Assembly (NCBI GenBank): GCA_947650285.1
Contig: CANTFL010001296.1
Location: 1-64,000, forward strand
DNA from: Hyaloperonospora brassicae
Taxonomy: Eukaryota > Oomycota > Peronosporomycetes > Peronosporales > Peronosporaceae
Direction of reading: 5' to 3'
DNA length: 64,000 nt
Of this stretch, positions 22,021-32,242 are shown in pieces; position 1 is the stretch's first letter, and every line of letters begins with the position of its first letter. The translations under genes were made by a program, and so were the position numbers. The notes beneath the pieces were generated by a model, which ran no database searches, had not been told where the DNA came from, and saw only the letters and a program-made list of their open reading frames with translations.

Positions 22021-25000
22021 TGTTTGTTTCTTCCCCTCAGCTACTAACACGAGGCGTTGTACACTTGGGTCTATCTCGTTCTCGTAGCGTCGCTGCCTGT
22101 GCTTCGCTCGTACGCAGGTGTGCCACTCGCTGGTGCAGCGGTTGCACCCCCAGGGGGTCTGCTGTTAGCACCTGCGACAGGCGCACCGGCCGGTCTCAAG
22201 CCCGTGCCAGTGATGACGTCAGCTACGACAGGTGGCGCACCTCCGCCACTGGATCTACCGACGCTGTCGACTGGTGCGTCGGCGGCGCATACTTCAGTAG
22301 CAGCAGCAGCAGCAGCAACAGTCGCAGCAGCACGAGCACCAGCAGCAACTGTCGCTGCAGCACCTGTGGCGCCCGTGAAACAAGCGCCAGGCTCTGGCCA
22401 GCAGATGTTTCAGCAAATGTTTGCCTTGTTGAAGCAAATGCTGCCAGTCGAGCAGTACGCGACACTGCACTCGGAGATGCGGAAAGGCAATGGCAATGAC
22501 ATCAAGTCGATTGTTGAGATCATCAAGCGGATTGCAGGCGACGCGATTTTCTCGAGCGTGATCCAGAAAATGGACTTGACGAGGACGCTGCCTACTGCTG
22601 GTAGCACTGCTGCGACTGCTACTGCTGCTACTGCACCGGTACGATGTCAATGTTAGCGTAGCGTCGCTATTACTGTTGTTGTAGCTGTGGACCTTCCATC
22701 TACAGCTTTAACTGCTTGTTTGTTTGAGGAGAGTGTTTGTGGTTGACGAAAAGAGCTAACTTGTGTGGTGCTGTCTTGAACGTGTAGAGTACACTTGGCG
22801 CCGTGAAGGCTGAGCCAGGAGCTGCGACAGCTTCGTCGTCGATGTTGACCTCTGGAGTCTTAGGTGGGCCGTTGGCTGATAGGACAACGGGTCTGGCTGC
22901 GCGGCCAGTGGCGTCGACGATTGCTGCGGCACCGAAGCCCACGGCGATTGCGCCGAACACGCGACCGATTGCTGCAGCATCGCCTTCGCTGGCAGCTGCA
23001 GCGCCAGTAGCGATACCCACGTCGATTGCAGCACGACCAACGCAAGCCCAGCAACCGCCTGGGACAGCAAATACTCCACTAGCAAAGGGGTTGCATGATG
23101 GCGTAAAGCCGGAGCCGGCAGATACAGCAGCTACTGTATTCACATCGTCGTCGTCTCCTAGCACACCTCTAGGTGCCGGGCAGTCGAGGAATGAAGCTCT
23201 GGAGAAGATTTTGTTCGCCAAGCGCTTGCTATCGCATGCCGCAACGTGCTCGCTCTCTCATGGCGTTTGTCAGGTGAAGAAGTGTGACGATGTGCGCCGA
23301 GTATTCAAGCACAGCTTGTCTTGTGGAGGAGCAAACGGATGCTCGCACTGCGAACAGCTGAAGGGTCTCGTGAAGTATCATGCGAAGGAGTGTGCTGTCG
23401 GGATTGCCGAGCATTGCTCGATTCCATTTTGCGACGGCTTGCGGCGCACGTACGTACAGAGCCAAGCAGCCTCGGCGGCTAAGGTCAAAGCAGCCCAAGC
23501 GAGTGGAATGGTGGAGAGTGATGATGATGACGATAACACACCCCTGTCTTCCGCAGTGAACAAAGCCAAGAAGCTAGCAAAGGCAAAGTCTCCCAAGAGC
23601 GTGCCTGTTCGAGGTAGCGTCGTTGCTCAGCCTCTGAAGCGAAAAGGATCGATTACGTCGCTTGCTAGACCAAACAGCGCTACACCTCCTGGGCCCTCAG
23701 TAGTGGCAGCGCCTTCGAATGCTACGACAATAGCCACCGCATCAACAGCATTTCCCGCCTCAGCCGGCGCCAAGCCACAGCAGAAGAATGTTACTGCTAA
23801 CATGACCCAGGAGTACGGTCGTCTGTTACAGCTGATTCTCCACGTAGAAAAGTGCACGACCAGTGCGTGCGCCGTTGGCGAAGAGTGTGCTGAGTCGAAG
23901 GCGATTATGAAGCAGATGGCTTCCCAGAACCCACCAGTATGTGCACTATATCTTGTTGGCACGAGTCCGAGCGACTTCTGACGAAATCTCTTTTGATGCT
24001 TTCAGGTTCGGGCCAAAACATACAAGCAAGTCTATGGTCACTACAAGACCTGTGTGGCGAAAAACAACACGGCGAATTGTCCGATGTGCAAAATCGGGCT
24101 GCTGCCCATCCTGCCAGCACCCAGCCCGGCATCATCATCATCTCATGCACAGATGGGCTTTAAGACGTCGATTGCACCCGCGAATGCTGTTGCGGCCAGC
24201 ACCGTCGCGACTTTTCCTGTGTCCGGGGACTCCAACAAGCGTGGAAATAGTGCAGTGTCACCGGCGCCGCGCTCCCCCGTTGAAGAAGCCACGGACTAAT
24301 TCGACGAGTCGGGTGAAGTCGACGGCGGTAGAAGTGGCTGCACAAATGGCTGCTGCATCCGACTTGGTCAACCAAGAGCTTGCTCAAGCCAGCGTGATGG
24401 ACATTCGCAAAGAAGCTGATGTTCTCACACATACGAACATCGAGCTAGGCACGGAAAGACGAATAATGTTGGAAGGCGATCTGCGACGTGTACGAATGGA
24501 AGAGCAGCTGCCGTGTCAGAAGGAAGGTTGGGTGGAAAAGGACTTATTTAATTCCGAGAAATTGCGCGCCCAGATGCGTGACGCTGCTCGACGGTCAGGC
24601 GTCGAACTTGGAGGTCAGACAAGCGAGGTGATGTCGTACGCTCTGCATGAGTATCTGAAGCAGGTGATGGAAGAAATGGTTGAGATCGCGAAGCATCGAG
24701 GGGACTCGCAAGCGCAGTCGTTTGAGGCATTGCAAAAAGCGCGAAGGGCTGGAGCGATGATGGACGGGCGATGGGGGAATCGGATGGAGCTATCGGCGAC
24801 CGATATTTTACGCGTCAGTTGCGAAGATTCGTTTACGAAATTAGCGCAGGAAGATATGGTGTTGCGATCGCAGCTGTTGGAAGATGCTAGACGCGAGGAG
24901 CAAATTGAGAAGGAACGGGCGAAGAAGCGCAAGAAGGTGGACCGCAGTAAGCTGAATCAGGACGAGCGAGACGAAGCCGAGATGGATATTGAAGAGCTGG

Positions 25001-25230
25001 CTGTAAAGGATCTGAAGGAGCGTCTGCTGCAGCAGGATAAGGAGGGCGTTGTGAGGGTGGCTGGCCGCGTCAACGAGAGCATATCCGTCAAGTACGCGTC
25101 GCGGGTGCCTGACAATCAAGTGACTTTGGAGGACGCCAACTACTGGCTTGTAAGTCAGAAGCCGTATATCCGTCCCAAGCTGTTTCTGCGTGCCGAGGCT
25201 GCGCGCATTGTGACGAAGTCTCTCCTCTGA
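21858..25230 (+). CDS. TAF4: TFIID subunit TAF4-like protein with TAZ-like zinc fingers
   Basis: A subunit of the general transcription factor TFIID, acting in the nucleus. Four exons fit GT-AG sites with matching phase: 21,858-21,927, 22,118-22,638, 22,788-23,936 and 24,006-25,230. The ATG is followed by an acidic stretch. Exon 2 holds Ala/Pro-rich sequence and a helical segment (QMFQQMFALLKQMLP). Exon 3 has a cysteine/histidine cluster of TAZ type (KKCDDVRRVFKHSLSC, C-x2-C, HCSIPFC); a second cluster spans the exon 3/4 junction (VEKCTTSAC, YKTC, CPMCKIGLL). The C-terminal ~300 residues match the TAF4 domain (RDAARRSGVELGG, MVEIAKHR, RAKKRKKVDRSK, final VTLEDANYWLV). One frame break interrupts exon 4: five Cs at 24,274-24,278; removing one restores the frame into an NLS-like PPLKKPR. 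It may be a sequencing error or a true mutation. Intron 1 carries a (CT)n tract. Confidence 0.82.
21978..22017. repeat. (CT)n microsatellite in TAF4 intron 1
   Basis: About 20 tandem CT units within the first intron, upstream of the acceptor at 22,117. Length changes here would not alter the protein. Confidence 0.93.
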
Positions 25231-25373
25231 TGGCGGTGCCATGTGAACCACAGAGAGCTCACGGCACTGGCTACAACGCAAACGAGCGATAACTTAAAAG
25301 CGCTTCCACTGGTCCCCCGCCATTCGCAACCGATGGACCAACCGTTCATTTGCAACGACGAACCAGCTACGCC

Positions 25374-26069
25374 TCAAACCGCGAGTGGATTCGCACGTCG
25401 CCCTTTTGTGCAGCGACCGGGACATTGGCGGTGGGGAAGGCGTACACGTCTGATTCGATTGCGGACGCTCCTAGGACGACGGCAGCATGTCAAGTCGGAC
25501 GGCGACCAGTCAGTGAAAGTGCAGTCTTGTGCAGTTGGTGGCAGGCCTTTGTTCTCACCTGGAATAGCGTAGGAATCAGCAACGTAGACGTCTTGGCCAT
25601 TGTTTCGCAGTTCCACAAAGTGTGTGCGTTGCTTGACGCCCTTGGACTTGAGCGTGGGCGACGACGGCTGCAGTTGTCCGGCCGAGGTCCTGGCCATGTT
25701 GACACCCAGGTACAGTCCTTCCCCCGTCTCGACTGCAATGTGGTAGGCGTGCCACGGACACTTGATCGTGGTCTTGCCGCCTATTTCTTCAATGTCTCCA
25801 TGAACGAGAGGTCCGCCGTGGTCTGCATGCAAAAAAGCTCCGACGAAAGTCAGACTTGGCGCATGGGTCGTATGCGTACGTACAGGAGCGGAGGCACTTG
25901 TCATACGATAACACGCCTGGTCCATGCAGAAAACTTGTCCCCGGACGTTGAGCAGCATCACGCTGCGACGGGACGTCGGTAGCTCGACGCACTTCTTGGC
26001 CATGGGCGGCAGGTCCGACAGCGTACACACAAACTCGTAGTGGAGCAAATCCCTGGACATGACTTGCAA
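25374..26069 (-). CDS. Rieske [2Fe-2S] domain protein, RFESD-like
   Basis: A small soluble Rieske-type iron-sulfur protein. Two exons: 26,069-25,907 and 25,822-25,374, around an 84-bp intron (GTATGA...GCATGCAG) whose removal rebuilds the cluster site. The spliced protein is 203 residues. Cluster ligands are Cys53-x-His55 (CYHHGGPL; His55 is made by the splice) and Cys76-x2-His79 (CPWHAY). LVHGDIEE and the later THFVELR-x-VYV match the RFESD/ferredoxin-like Rieske group rather than bc1-complex Rieske proteins: no membrane anchor is seen. The last ~50 residues are basic and unlike the family, so the true 3' end may involve another intron. The start is the first in-frame ATG before the conserved region; a second ATG lies three codons on. 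It converges on TAF4 with 143 bp between stops. Its redox partner is unknown. Confidence 0.82.
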   Translation of the reverse strand: MQVMSRDLLHYEFVCTLSDLPPMAKKCVELPTSRRSVMLLNVRGQVFCMDQACYRMTSASAPVRTHTTHAPSLTFVGAFLHADHGGPLVHGDIEEIGGKTTIKCPWHAYHIAVETGEGLYLGVNMARTSAGQLQPSSPTLKSKGVKQRTHFVELRNNGQDVYVADSYAIPGENKGLPPTAQDCTFTDWSPSDLTCCRRPRSVRNRIRRVRLPHRQCPGRCTKGRRANPLAV

Positions 26070-26212
26070 TGTTTCGGTCCGAGTCGTGACGTGGGCGTTT
26101 ACCAGTCGCGTGACGGAGTCGGTCGGTCACTTGAATCGTCTGTGAGCCTGCGACTATACAGTACAGTTATCATAAACGCACGTGCTGAACGCACTGTTTG
26201 AGAAGAGACTAA

Positions 26213-26485
26213 TCAGCAGCAGACGTGTCGATGAAGAACTCCTTGAGCGGTTGCAGGATGGCGAATAGCTGCTGGACGCTGCCTCTGACTGGCCACACCG
26301 GTTCGCCTCGCAAGTCCGGTACTTGTACGGAACGGGCCACCTCGAGTGACGACTCTTGCGCGTGTCTGGCTGTGACTTTGCTTTGGCTCAGGACAAAAGT
26401 AGACAGACGTGCTCGATGTCGTTTGCTGTGAATCCGCCGGCACTATCGCTTTGTCACCGCTCAGAGGCGTCACGTGTCTTTTCAT
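26213..26485 (-). pseudogene. Broken gene of unknown function, C-terminal part
   Basis: Reading the minus strand down to the TAG at about 26,213 gives a well-formed protein tail (SLEVARSVQVPDLRGEPVWP, then VRGSVQQLFAILQPLKEFFI). Upstream, GGFTANDIEH lies in a neighbouring frame, so a one-base shift near 26,390 is needed to join them. I do not recognise the family. Together with the next two fragments it probably forms one minus-strand gene that has lost function, or that carries sequence errors. Confidence 0.4.
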
Positions 26486-26808
26486 TCGAACGCGTGACGC
26501 CGCTGTCGTTGGTGCAGGCGTTTGTTGTGTCCCGAAAATTTTAGCTGCTCAGTGGATGTACTACAGGCGCTCTTCTATGCGTCTGCGTACGCTGCCACCT
26601 CGTCAAGATGAAATGGTCTTGAGGTCGTGCGATGCCCCTTGACTTCCTTGGATAGCTCTGGTGTCATTCTGCTTGCGCTGTGTGCGAAGCAGCCGTGTAT
26701 GCGTTCCAACTCGAAGCGTTTGTTCTTCCGCCCAGTGGACACGAGCTGCTGCCAGCAGCTGCAGGCACTTTGACTTGTGTCGCACGTGCAGTTTGTCGTC
26801 AACTACTG

Positions 26809-26864
26809 CATACCCTCCCACTCTGAACAACGACTGACATACCCTCCCACTCTGAACAACGACT
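26809..26864. repeat. 29-bp tandem duplication
   Basis: The segment starting CATACCCTCCCACTCTGAAC is repeated head to tail with a 29-bp period (second copy 27 bp). As 29 is not a multiple of three, it shifts the reading frame of the minus-strand gene fragment around it. Confidence 0.9.
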
Positions 26865-26988
26865 TCCTCCTCGTTACAGTGCTTGACGTGTGGCAGTTGG
26901 CACTACTTCGCTGAAGTCGGCAATGTGACCAACGAGCGCCTTCGTTCTTGCCGCTGCGATTCTGAGATCATGCTCCATCCTTCCACCC

Positions 26989-26997
26989 GTCTCACGA
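26989..26997. repeat. 9-bp target duplication of Mutator-like element, left
   Basis: GTCTCACGA, repeated in the same orientation at 29,770-29,778. Nine base pairs is the usual duplication for Mutator-like elements. Confidence 0.9.
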
Positions 26998-27137
26998 GGG
27001 ACGGGTTAAACATCCCCAACTGAAAGACTACCTGTCCCCAAGTCTATCCCCAACTACACAAAGACATTTAGTCAGTTATTTTTGGGTCGTAATTTGTGCT
27101 CGTCTTGACAGATGGCAAAACGACAGCGGTACATAGC
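26998..27137 (+). repeat. Left terminal inverted repeat of the MULE
   Basis: 140 bp; reverse complement of 29,630-29,769 with five substitutions and no gaps (about 96% identity). Confidence 0.93.
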
Positions 27138-27300
27138 CTTGCGTCTTGCGATCAATACAAATATATGTATATTTAAACATATGTAGATCTATATATGAAT
27201 ATGGGATTTTTTACATATATAAAAAATCCCCCCACACACCAGTGCTAAACGTTACGTCTTAGCGTTTGGAAACAAACACCAAGAAATACGAGCTAAACTA

Positions 27301-27415
27301 CGGCACTGACGTAAGACAAGTTCGATTCAAGGTGCTGCACTGAAGTAAAACAGGTTCGAGCCAGGTACGTGCTGCACTGACGTAAGGCAGGTTCAATCCG
27401 GTACGTGCAGCAAAG
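27301..27415. repeat. Three ~40-bp subrepeats inside the MULE
   Basis: Units contain GGCACTGACGTAAGACAAGT, GCACTGAAGTAAAACAGGTT and GCACTGACGTAAGGCAGGTT, each followed by a variable tail ending near GGTACGTGC. Subterminal repeats are common transposase-binding sites in DNA transposons; that role here is inference. Confidence 0.75.
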
Positions 27416-29629
27416 CTTACTGTTTACCTTCATTTGATCCTATCGCGACTTATAAAGCTACTGGTTTCAGATTTCTGGATGGAGAATCGTCAGCAAGACA
27501 ACGACTGCTCAATTACGTCCCCTAGCAGTCCGAGGTTGATGGCAACATGCGACCTGACGTGTCGAATATAAGTAGAAAGTCGATGCCATGTGTGTCCACT
27601 ACTGGAGCGAAGGACAGTAGCTAATCTAGCGACAGGCGTCACAGGTAGGTGGTATTCGCATTGTTAACGTACTTGTCTAATTTATTTGTGCCCATGATGT
27701 TCAACAGGCCACTCAATTCCTACCTTCAGCACCATTCATGATGATTTTCTGCCAGAGGTGTCGAGTGTAAATGATTCTATGGCGTGTACTGAACAAGTGT
27801 ATAAAGCAGCAGCTATAATAGGCGATAAATCATTGTTTTAAGTGTCTGGAGGACAAGGCCAATCGTATTCACAATCTGAATATGATTCGAGAAAAGAAAA
27901 CACTTCGAGAAGACATTGCTACAGCCAGTTGTACCGTGGACTGACTCCACCTCTTCCGGTGGATCACCGACATGTCACGGGGCAGGATACTATGGGCTAC
28001 CAGGAAGTATTAAATCAAGAGCGGCATCTTCATTTTCCAAGTATTTGCCCCGCACCCGATCAAGTACATGTTTAATATCCTTCCGGTCACTCCAAATACG
28101 ATTAAGGTCACGGATATCGTCTATATTAGAAGAGAACCTTCATTACTTTGAGACTAGCACTTGTATGATGGGTGCTTATCAAATGAGGTGGTAATGGTGG
28201 TGCTACTTTTAAGTTTCATGGCAATGATCGGCACACCCCACCGCTTCACTTTAACACACTGAATCCATACATGATGTTCTTGCTTACATCACGGTCGTCA
28301 ACGTTGACATCTACTTAAAAAATGCTAACAGTTTAACAATCAATGCTTTGACATTACACGAATTATTGCTATGAATGTTTCTCAATCAAGCCGATTTGCT
28401 GTATCATAAGCATGCCAATGTCTGCACGCATATGCTTGTTTGTTGCAAAAATCAATGATGAGGATGCCCTGTATGTCCTTAAGCCAACTTATCATACATG
28501 TAATCACGCGCTTCGTATAACAAGAATTAAATAATTGTTAACGAAAGTTCGCATGCACGAGATGCGTTTAAAGTTCTAAGACAAGATTTGAGCACGTAGC
28601 TGGTCTCGGCATAAGTTTAATTTCATTTTACATCTTAAATGCATTAGCATCGACACGCGTGATCCGGACCTCGCGTCATGTTGTTGCTGCAGCTCACTGA
28701 GTGCGTACCGTAGTACCTTCATCTGCCAAAGCTCGAGCTATCAGTATCCATACACGCTCGAGGCTGGACAATTCATTCAACGAATAAGTGACTCTGTAAT
28801 ATATATTAACATGCGCCGAGTATCCGTTAGATATTAGTAGACAGCTGCGGTAACAACAGTGGCCTCGTTACCTTAGCATCTGCTGGTTGTAGACGTATTC
28901 GCCAGTCCACTGCATACCATTGACCCCGGAGCGCTTGAGTATGTAAAAATATTTAAAGAACAGGGTCACTTACGTACCTTGCAACCTAGCACTCTTCATG
29001 ACGTAGGCTTATCAGCAGCTTGAGAGCGACGGCGTATCCACACTGATTATCCAGTCATCCTGTCATTCACGATACAGATGTGCCCAACATTAGATTGCAG
29101 CTGCATACTGTCATCGTTTGAAGCGACATGCGCGTCGGAAAAGAATCACAAGACTGTCATGCTGAGCAAAACAGTCTGTCACTTCCCTTTAATTCTTGTC
29201 TTGTGAGCTCCTTCTAGATCCTGGCGTTGTCCACTGACCCCTGTACATCAACGACATAGGTGCACACTAGTATGCAAAATCAATGCCATTTACATCTTGT
29301 TCTGTCAGAAAGTGTGCTCAGTCGCAGGACAGCTCGTCAACTTTTACATATCGCCCTGAAGTTGCAGAAGAATGATTAGCTACTTGTCAGAGCCTCAATT
29401 TGTATGCCGTAGGCGGATCACGGTCCTACCTTATTCCGATGGTTTCGTTTACGTAGGTCCGCGTTCATTCATAGGAATGCAATTGCGGCTAGAGGTGACA
29501 CATTGCATGTAAGGCTCGGCTTTATGGGCTCGTTCGCCTCCTCTTGAAACGGCGGGGACCCGGGCAGGGTCGTGGTTTTCCTACAAGCTCGATGGTGTTC
29601 TTTGAGCTTCTCTTAGCGTAGAACTCGGT

Positions 29630-29769
29630 GCTATGTACCGCTGTCGTTTTGCCAACTGTCAAGGTGAGCACAAATTACGACCCAAAAATAACTGACTAAA
29701 TGTCTCTGTGTAGTTGGGGATAGACTTGGGGACAGGTAGTCTTTCAGCTGGGGATGTTTAACCCGTCCC
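29630..29769 (-). repeat. Right terminal inverted repeat of the MULE
   Basis: 140 bp, inverted copy of 26,998-27,137; five mismatches. Confidence 0.93.
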
Positions 29770-29778
29770 GTCTCACGA
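29770..29778. repeat. 9-bp target duplication of Mutator-like element, right
   Basis: GTCTCACGA, identical to 26,989-26,997. Confidence 0.9.
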
Positions 29779-29858
29779 GCGTAGGCAGCATATGGGATCC
29801 ATACGTCGAAATCTTTTTCCACTTTCCATCTGCCATCCTCAATCGTATGCAACATCAC
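29779..29858 (-). pseudogene. Broken gene of unknown function, N-terminal part
   Basis: The minus strand reads EDGRWKVEKDFDVWIPYAAY then ARET up to the transposon edge. Joining at the duplicated 9 bp continues in frame into the segment left of the element (TGGRMEHDL...). The fragment may start at an ATG at 29,855-29,858 or continue upstream through an exon not resolved. Family unknown. Confidence 0.4.
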
Positions 29859-30467
29859 ATGTGATGCGCAAAAGCGAGTGACTCACGATAGCTCACATCT
29901 GTCATCGCTGTAATGCTAACGCCCCGTTACTAGCGGTGTCGAGTACCAATCGATGTCTGCCGCCATGTGGTGTGTTCGCGTGTGCGGCAGCAACATATTG
30001 GCAGAAGATTCCGGATCCACAACCCAATGAAGATACATTAGCTGATGTCACTCGTGAGATCCGTGAGGTGGCGAGGGAAACCCCCCATCGTTGTCCTCAC
30101 TCGGGCCAGCTACACAGTCCGTCTCTCTCAGCTAATCCATGCTGAGTCTCGACGTTACCAATGCGAATATACGACTGAGCCGACCAGCTCCATCCCATGT
30201 CGCCACTTTCGGCAAAACCACGTGGCACCATTTGTCTCAGAAGGTGGATGCTATGGATCTCCTACGCCCTTGTGGCGTACGATACGACTTGCTGTAAAAC
30301 GAGGACCGGATCAGCCCCTTCGACAGCGTATAACATCAGAAGAGCGACAAGATGCAGCAAATAATGGATCGAATGACGAGCACTTGCGCCGCTTTCTACG
30401 TACCTCCCGACGTGGGAGTTTCGTACTTGACAGTAAATGGTTCTCCTCTGTCGTCTATGACAATGGC
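29859..30467. other. Intergenic, no confident gene
   Basis: Holds the 3' flank of the MFS transporter gene. A plus-strand frame at about 30,045-30,536 is open for 163 codons but antisense to the transporter's 3' end and without motifs. Confidence 0.4.
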
Positions 30468-32242
30468 TCATCCCGACCTTGCGGTGCCTATCGAATCGGG
30501 GGAAGCCATGATGGCAAAATCGTCGTCGGTCTTTGACGTATCTGTAGCTGTATCGCAGACCGTCCCGCTCGTGGGCGACCTCGGTGTCGTCTCTGGTGCT
30601 TTCGGCTCGGCCGCCACACCCTTCTTGGAAAAGTGCGACCCGAGCTTGACAAAGATGCCCGACAGGATCGAGGCCACAACGAGGGACTTGGCCCACACGA
30701 GGTAGCCTGCGTCGTCAATGACGTTGCCCATCACGGCACTGGAGAGACCGGTCGAGAAGTACCCGACGGCGTGCATAACACCTGTGGCGCCAGCTGCAAT
30801 GTCCTGCGGTAGATCCGTTGGAACGGTGTAGCTCAGCAGCGTGTAGTTGCCGAGAATAAATACACTCGCGAGGAACGTGAGCGCGCCCAGAGTCAAGACA
30901 CTGCACGAGGGGCTGATGGCGTAAATGACGCCGAGCACCAGAGCCTGGAGCATCGAAAAGACAAAGATGGGCTTGACCCGATCCGAGTCAAAGACAACGT
31001 CGCTGATCCAGCCACAGAGAATGCCGCCGACGAACCCGCCAAAGGTCCATGCGCCGCCAATGATCGACGTGTCGCTCGACGAGAGCGGCAGCTCCCGCAC
31101 GTCGTTGAAGAACGAGAGGAACCAATTGAGGAACCCGTCGCGTACCCAGCACAGGAAAAACAAAGCCGCGAGGTAGCCGAGGAACGTAAAGTTCTTCAGG
31201 AGCTGTTTCATCTGCTGCGCGGGCGTGAGGAGCTGGACTTTGATGCCTTCTTCACGCAACGGACCCAGAGGCGGCAGTGGGCCTTCGCGGGTCGGCAATT
31301 GGTCGGCCGACAAGTGCTTTGTGTCGGCCGGCGAGTTCTTGACCGCCAGTGCGACGACAATGGACATGAGCAACAGCGTTCCGCCGGGAATGATAAACAC
31401 GTACGACCACCCGAGCGTTTCGATAATGCTACTGCCAGAGCCCAACGACATGAAGTATCCGCTCGTGAGCATGACGTTGAACACGCCGGCAAAGATGCCG
31501 CGTTCGCTGGCCGTGTACCACGCGGCGTTGATCTTGACAACGGCACTCGTGCCGAAGCCCTGCATCAGGATATTGGCGGCGTAGAACACGGCGAAGAGGC
31601 TCTTGGTGACTGTGAGCTTGGAGTCGCTGGTGAGGAAGATCGCGCCGATTGCGAGATTGCACATAGCTGCACCTACGCACGCGATGATCATACCGTTTCG
31701 ACCGCCAATGCGGTCGGTGATGATCCCGGTCACAGGGGAGCTGATGGCGTATGCCCACGATCCAGCCGACAAGACCCTAATGGTGACGTTGCAAACACAT
31801 GAACCAGTCAGTAAAGGGGTAACGGGTCACCACGAACGAGGTGCTCAACAGCGAGGGTACAAGCAGTAACGCACCAGCCCATGTACGACGACGAGAAGCC
31901 GAGTTGATTGCGGATGGACGACACATTGCCCGCACTGACGTTGTACCGAGCCATGTAAAACGACGCGTAAGCCACACCCATGGGGAACCAATTTTGCAAG
32001 CGCCGCCATCTGCAAAATGATCGAAAGTAGCAGCAACAACAACAACAGCAACAGCAATCACAAGAACTACTGTCAGATGTACATCTCTAGTGGGTTTTCG
32101 AAAGAGCTGTCACATGGGGCACGACGTACCGGTAACCTCTCGAATGCAGTTTTCGTGCTTGAGGACTCAACTCGACGTCATAGATGACACTGCAGACGAC
32201 GAACCCGAGGATCAGTACCGAAGTTACCACTTGAGCACTCAT
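30468..32242 (-). CDS. MFS transporter, organophosphate:phosphate antiporter-like
   Basis: A polytopic membrane transporter of the major facilitator superfamily. Three exons fit with matching phase: 32,242-32,130, 32,009-31,875 and 31,776-30,468, giving 518 residues. The spliced N-terminus reads GYRWRRLQNWFPMGVAYASF followed by YMARYNVSAGN, typical of the GlpT/SLC37 (OPA) group, and the second junction yields SYMGWVLSAGSWAYAISSPV. The loop 2-3 motif DRIGGR is intact. About 12 hydrophobic segments occur in two halves separated by a hydrophilic loop (HLSADQLPTREGPLPPLGPL). The C-terminal tail is polar and Ser/Thr-rich. Substrate is uncertain: family members exchange glycerol-3-phosphate or hexose phosphates for phosphate. 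The start is the ATG giving a short N-terminal hydrophobic segment (QVVTSVLILGFVVCS). Intron 1 contains a CAA/CAG-rich tract. Confidence 0.85.

Larger units (their letters stand above)
26575..26997 (-). pseudogene. Broken gene of unknown function, middle part
   Basis: Coding-like minus-strand stretches in shifting frames: TGGRMEHDLRIAAARTKALV (starting at the transposon edge), FRVGGYAVVDDKLHVRHKSK with LAAARVHWAEEQ, and ELERIHGCFAHSASRMTPEL with PFHLDEVAAYADA. The frame changes at a 29-bp tandem duplication (26,809-26,864) and once more near 26,700. No family recognised; the regular charge pattern suggests a soluble protein. An opposite-strand reading (QCLTCGSWHYFAEV) also looks plausible as a Cys-rich exon, so strand assignment is not certain. 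Confidence 0.4.
26998..29769. mobile_element. Non-autonomous Mutator-like DNA transposon (MULE)
   Basis: A 2,772-bp element bounded by 140-bp terminal inverted repeats that start GGGACGGGTTAAAC, flanked by a 9-bp direct duplication. Long TIRs plus a 9-bp duplication fit the Mutator (MuDR) superfamily; a Merlin-type element (8-9 bp duplication, TIRs starting GG) is the main alternative. The interior (27,138-29,629) is AT-rich and has no frame longer than about 90 codons and no transposase motif, so it would depend on an enzyme made elsewhere. It carries three imperfect ~40-bp subrepeats near its left end. The insertion lies within the broken minus-strand gene: with the element and one duplication removed, the frame reads straight across. 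Confidence 0.88.

Noticed and set aside
22223..22650. Poly-Leu minus-strand frames in TAF4 exon 2
   Set aside because: They arise from GCA/CAG-rich coding DNA on the other strand.
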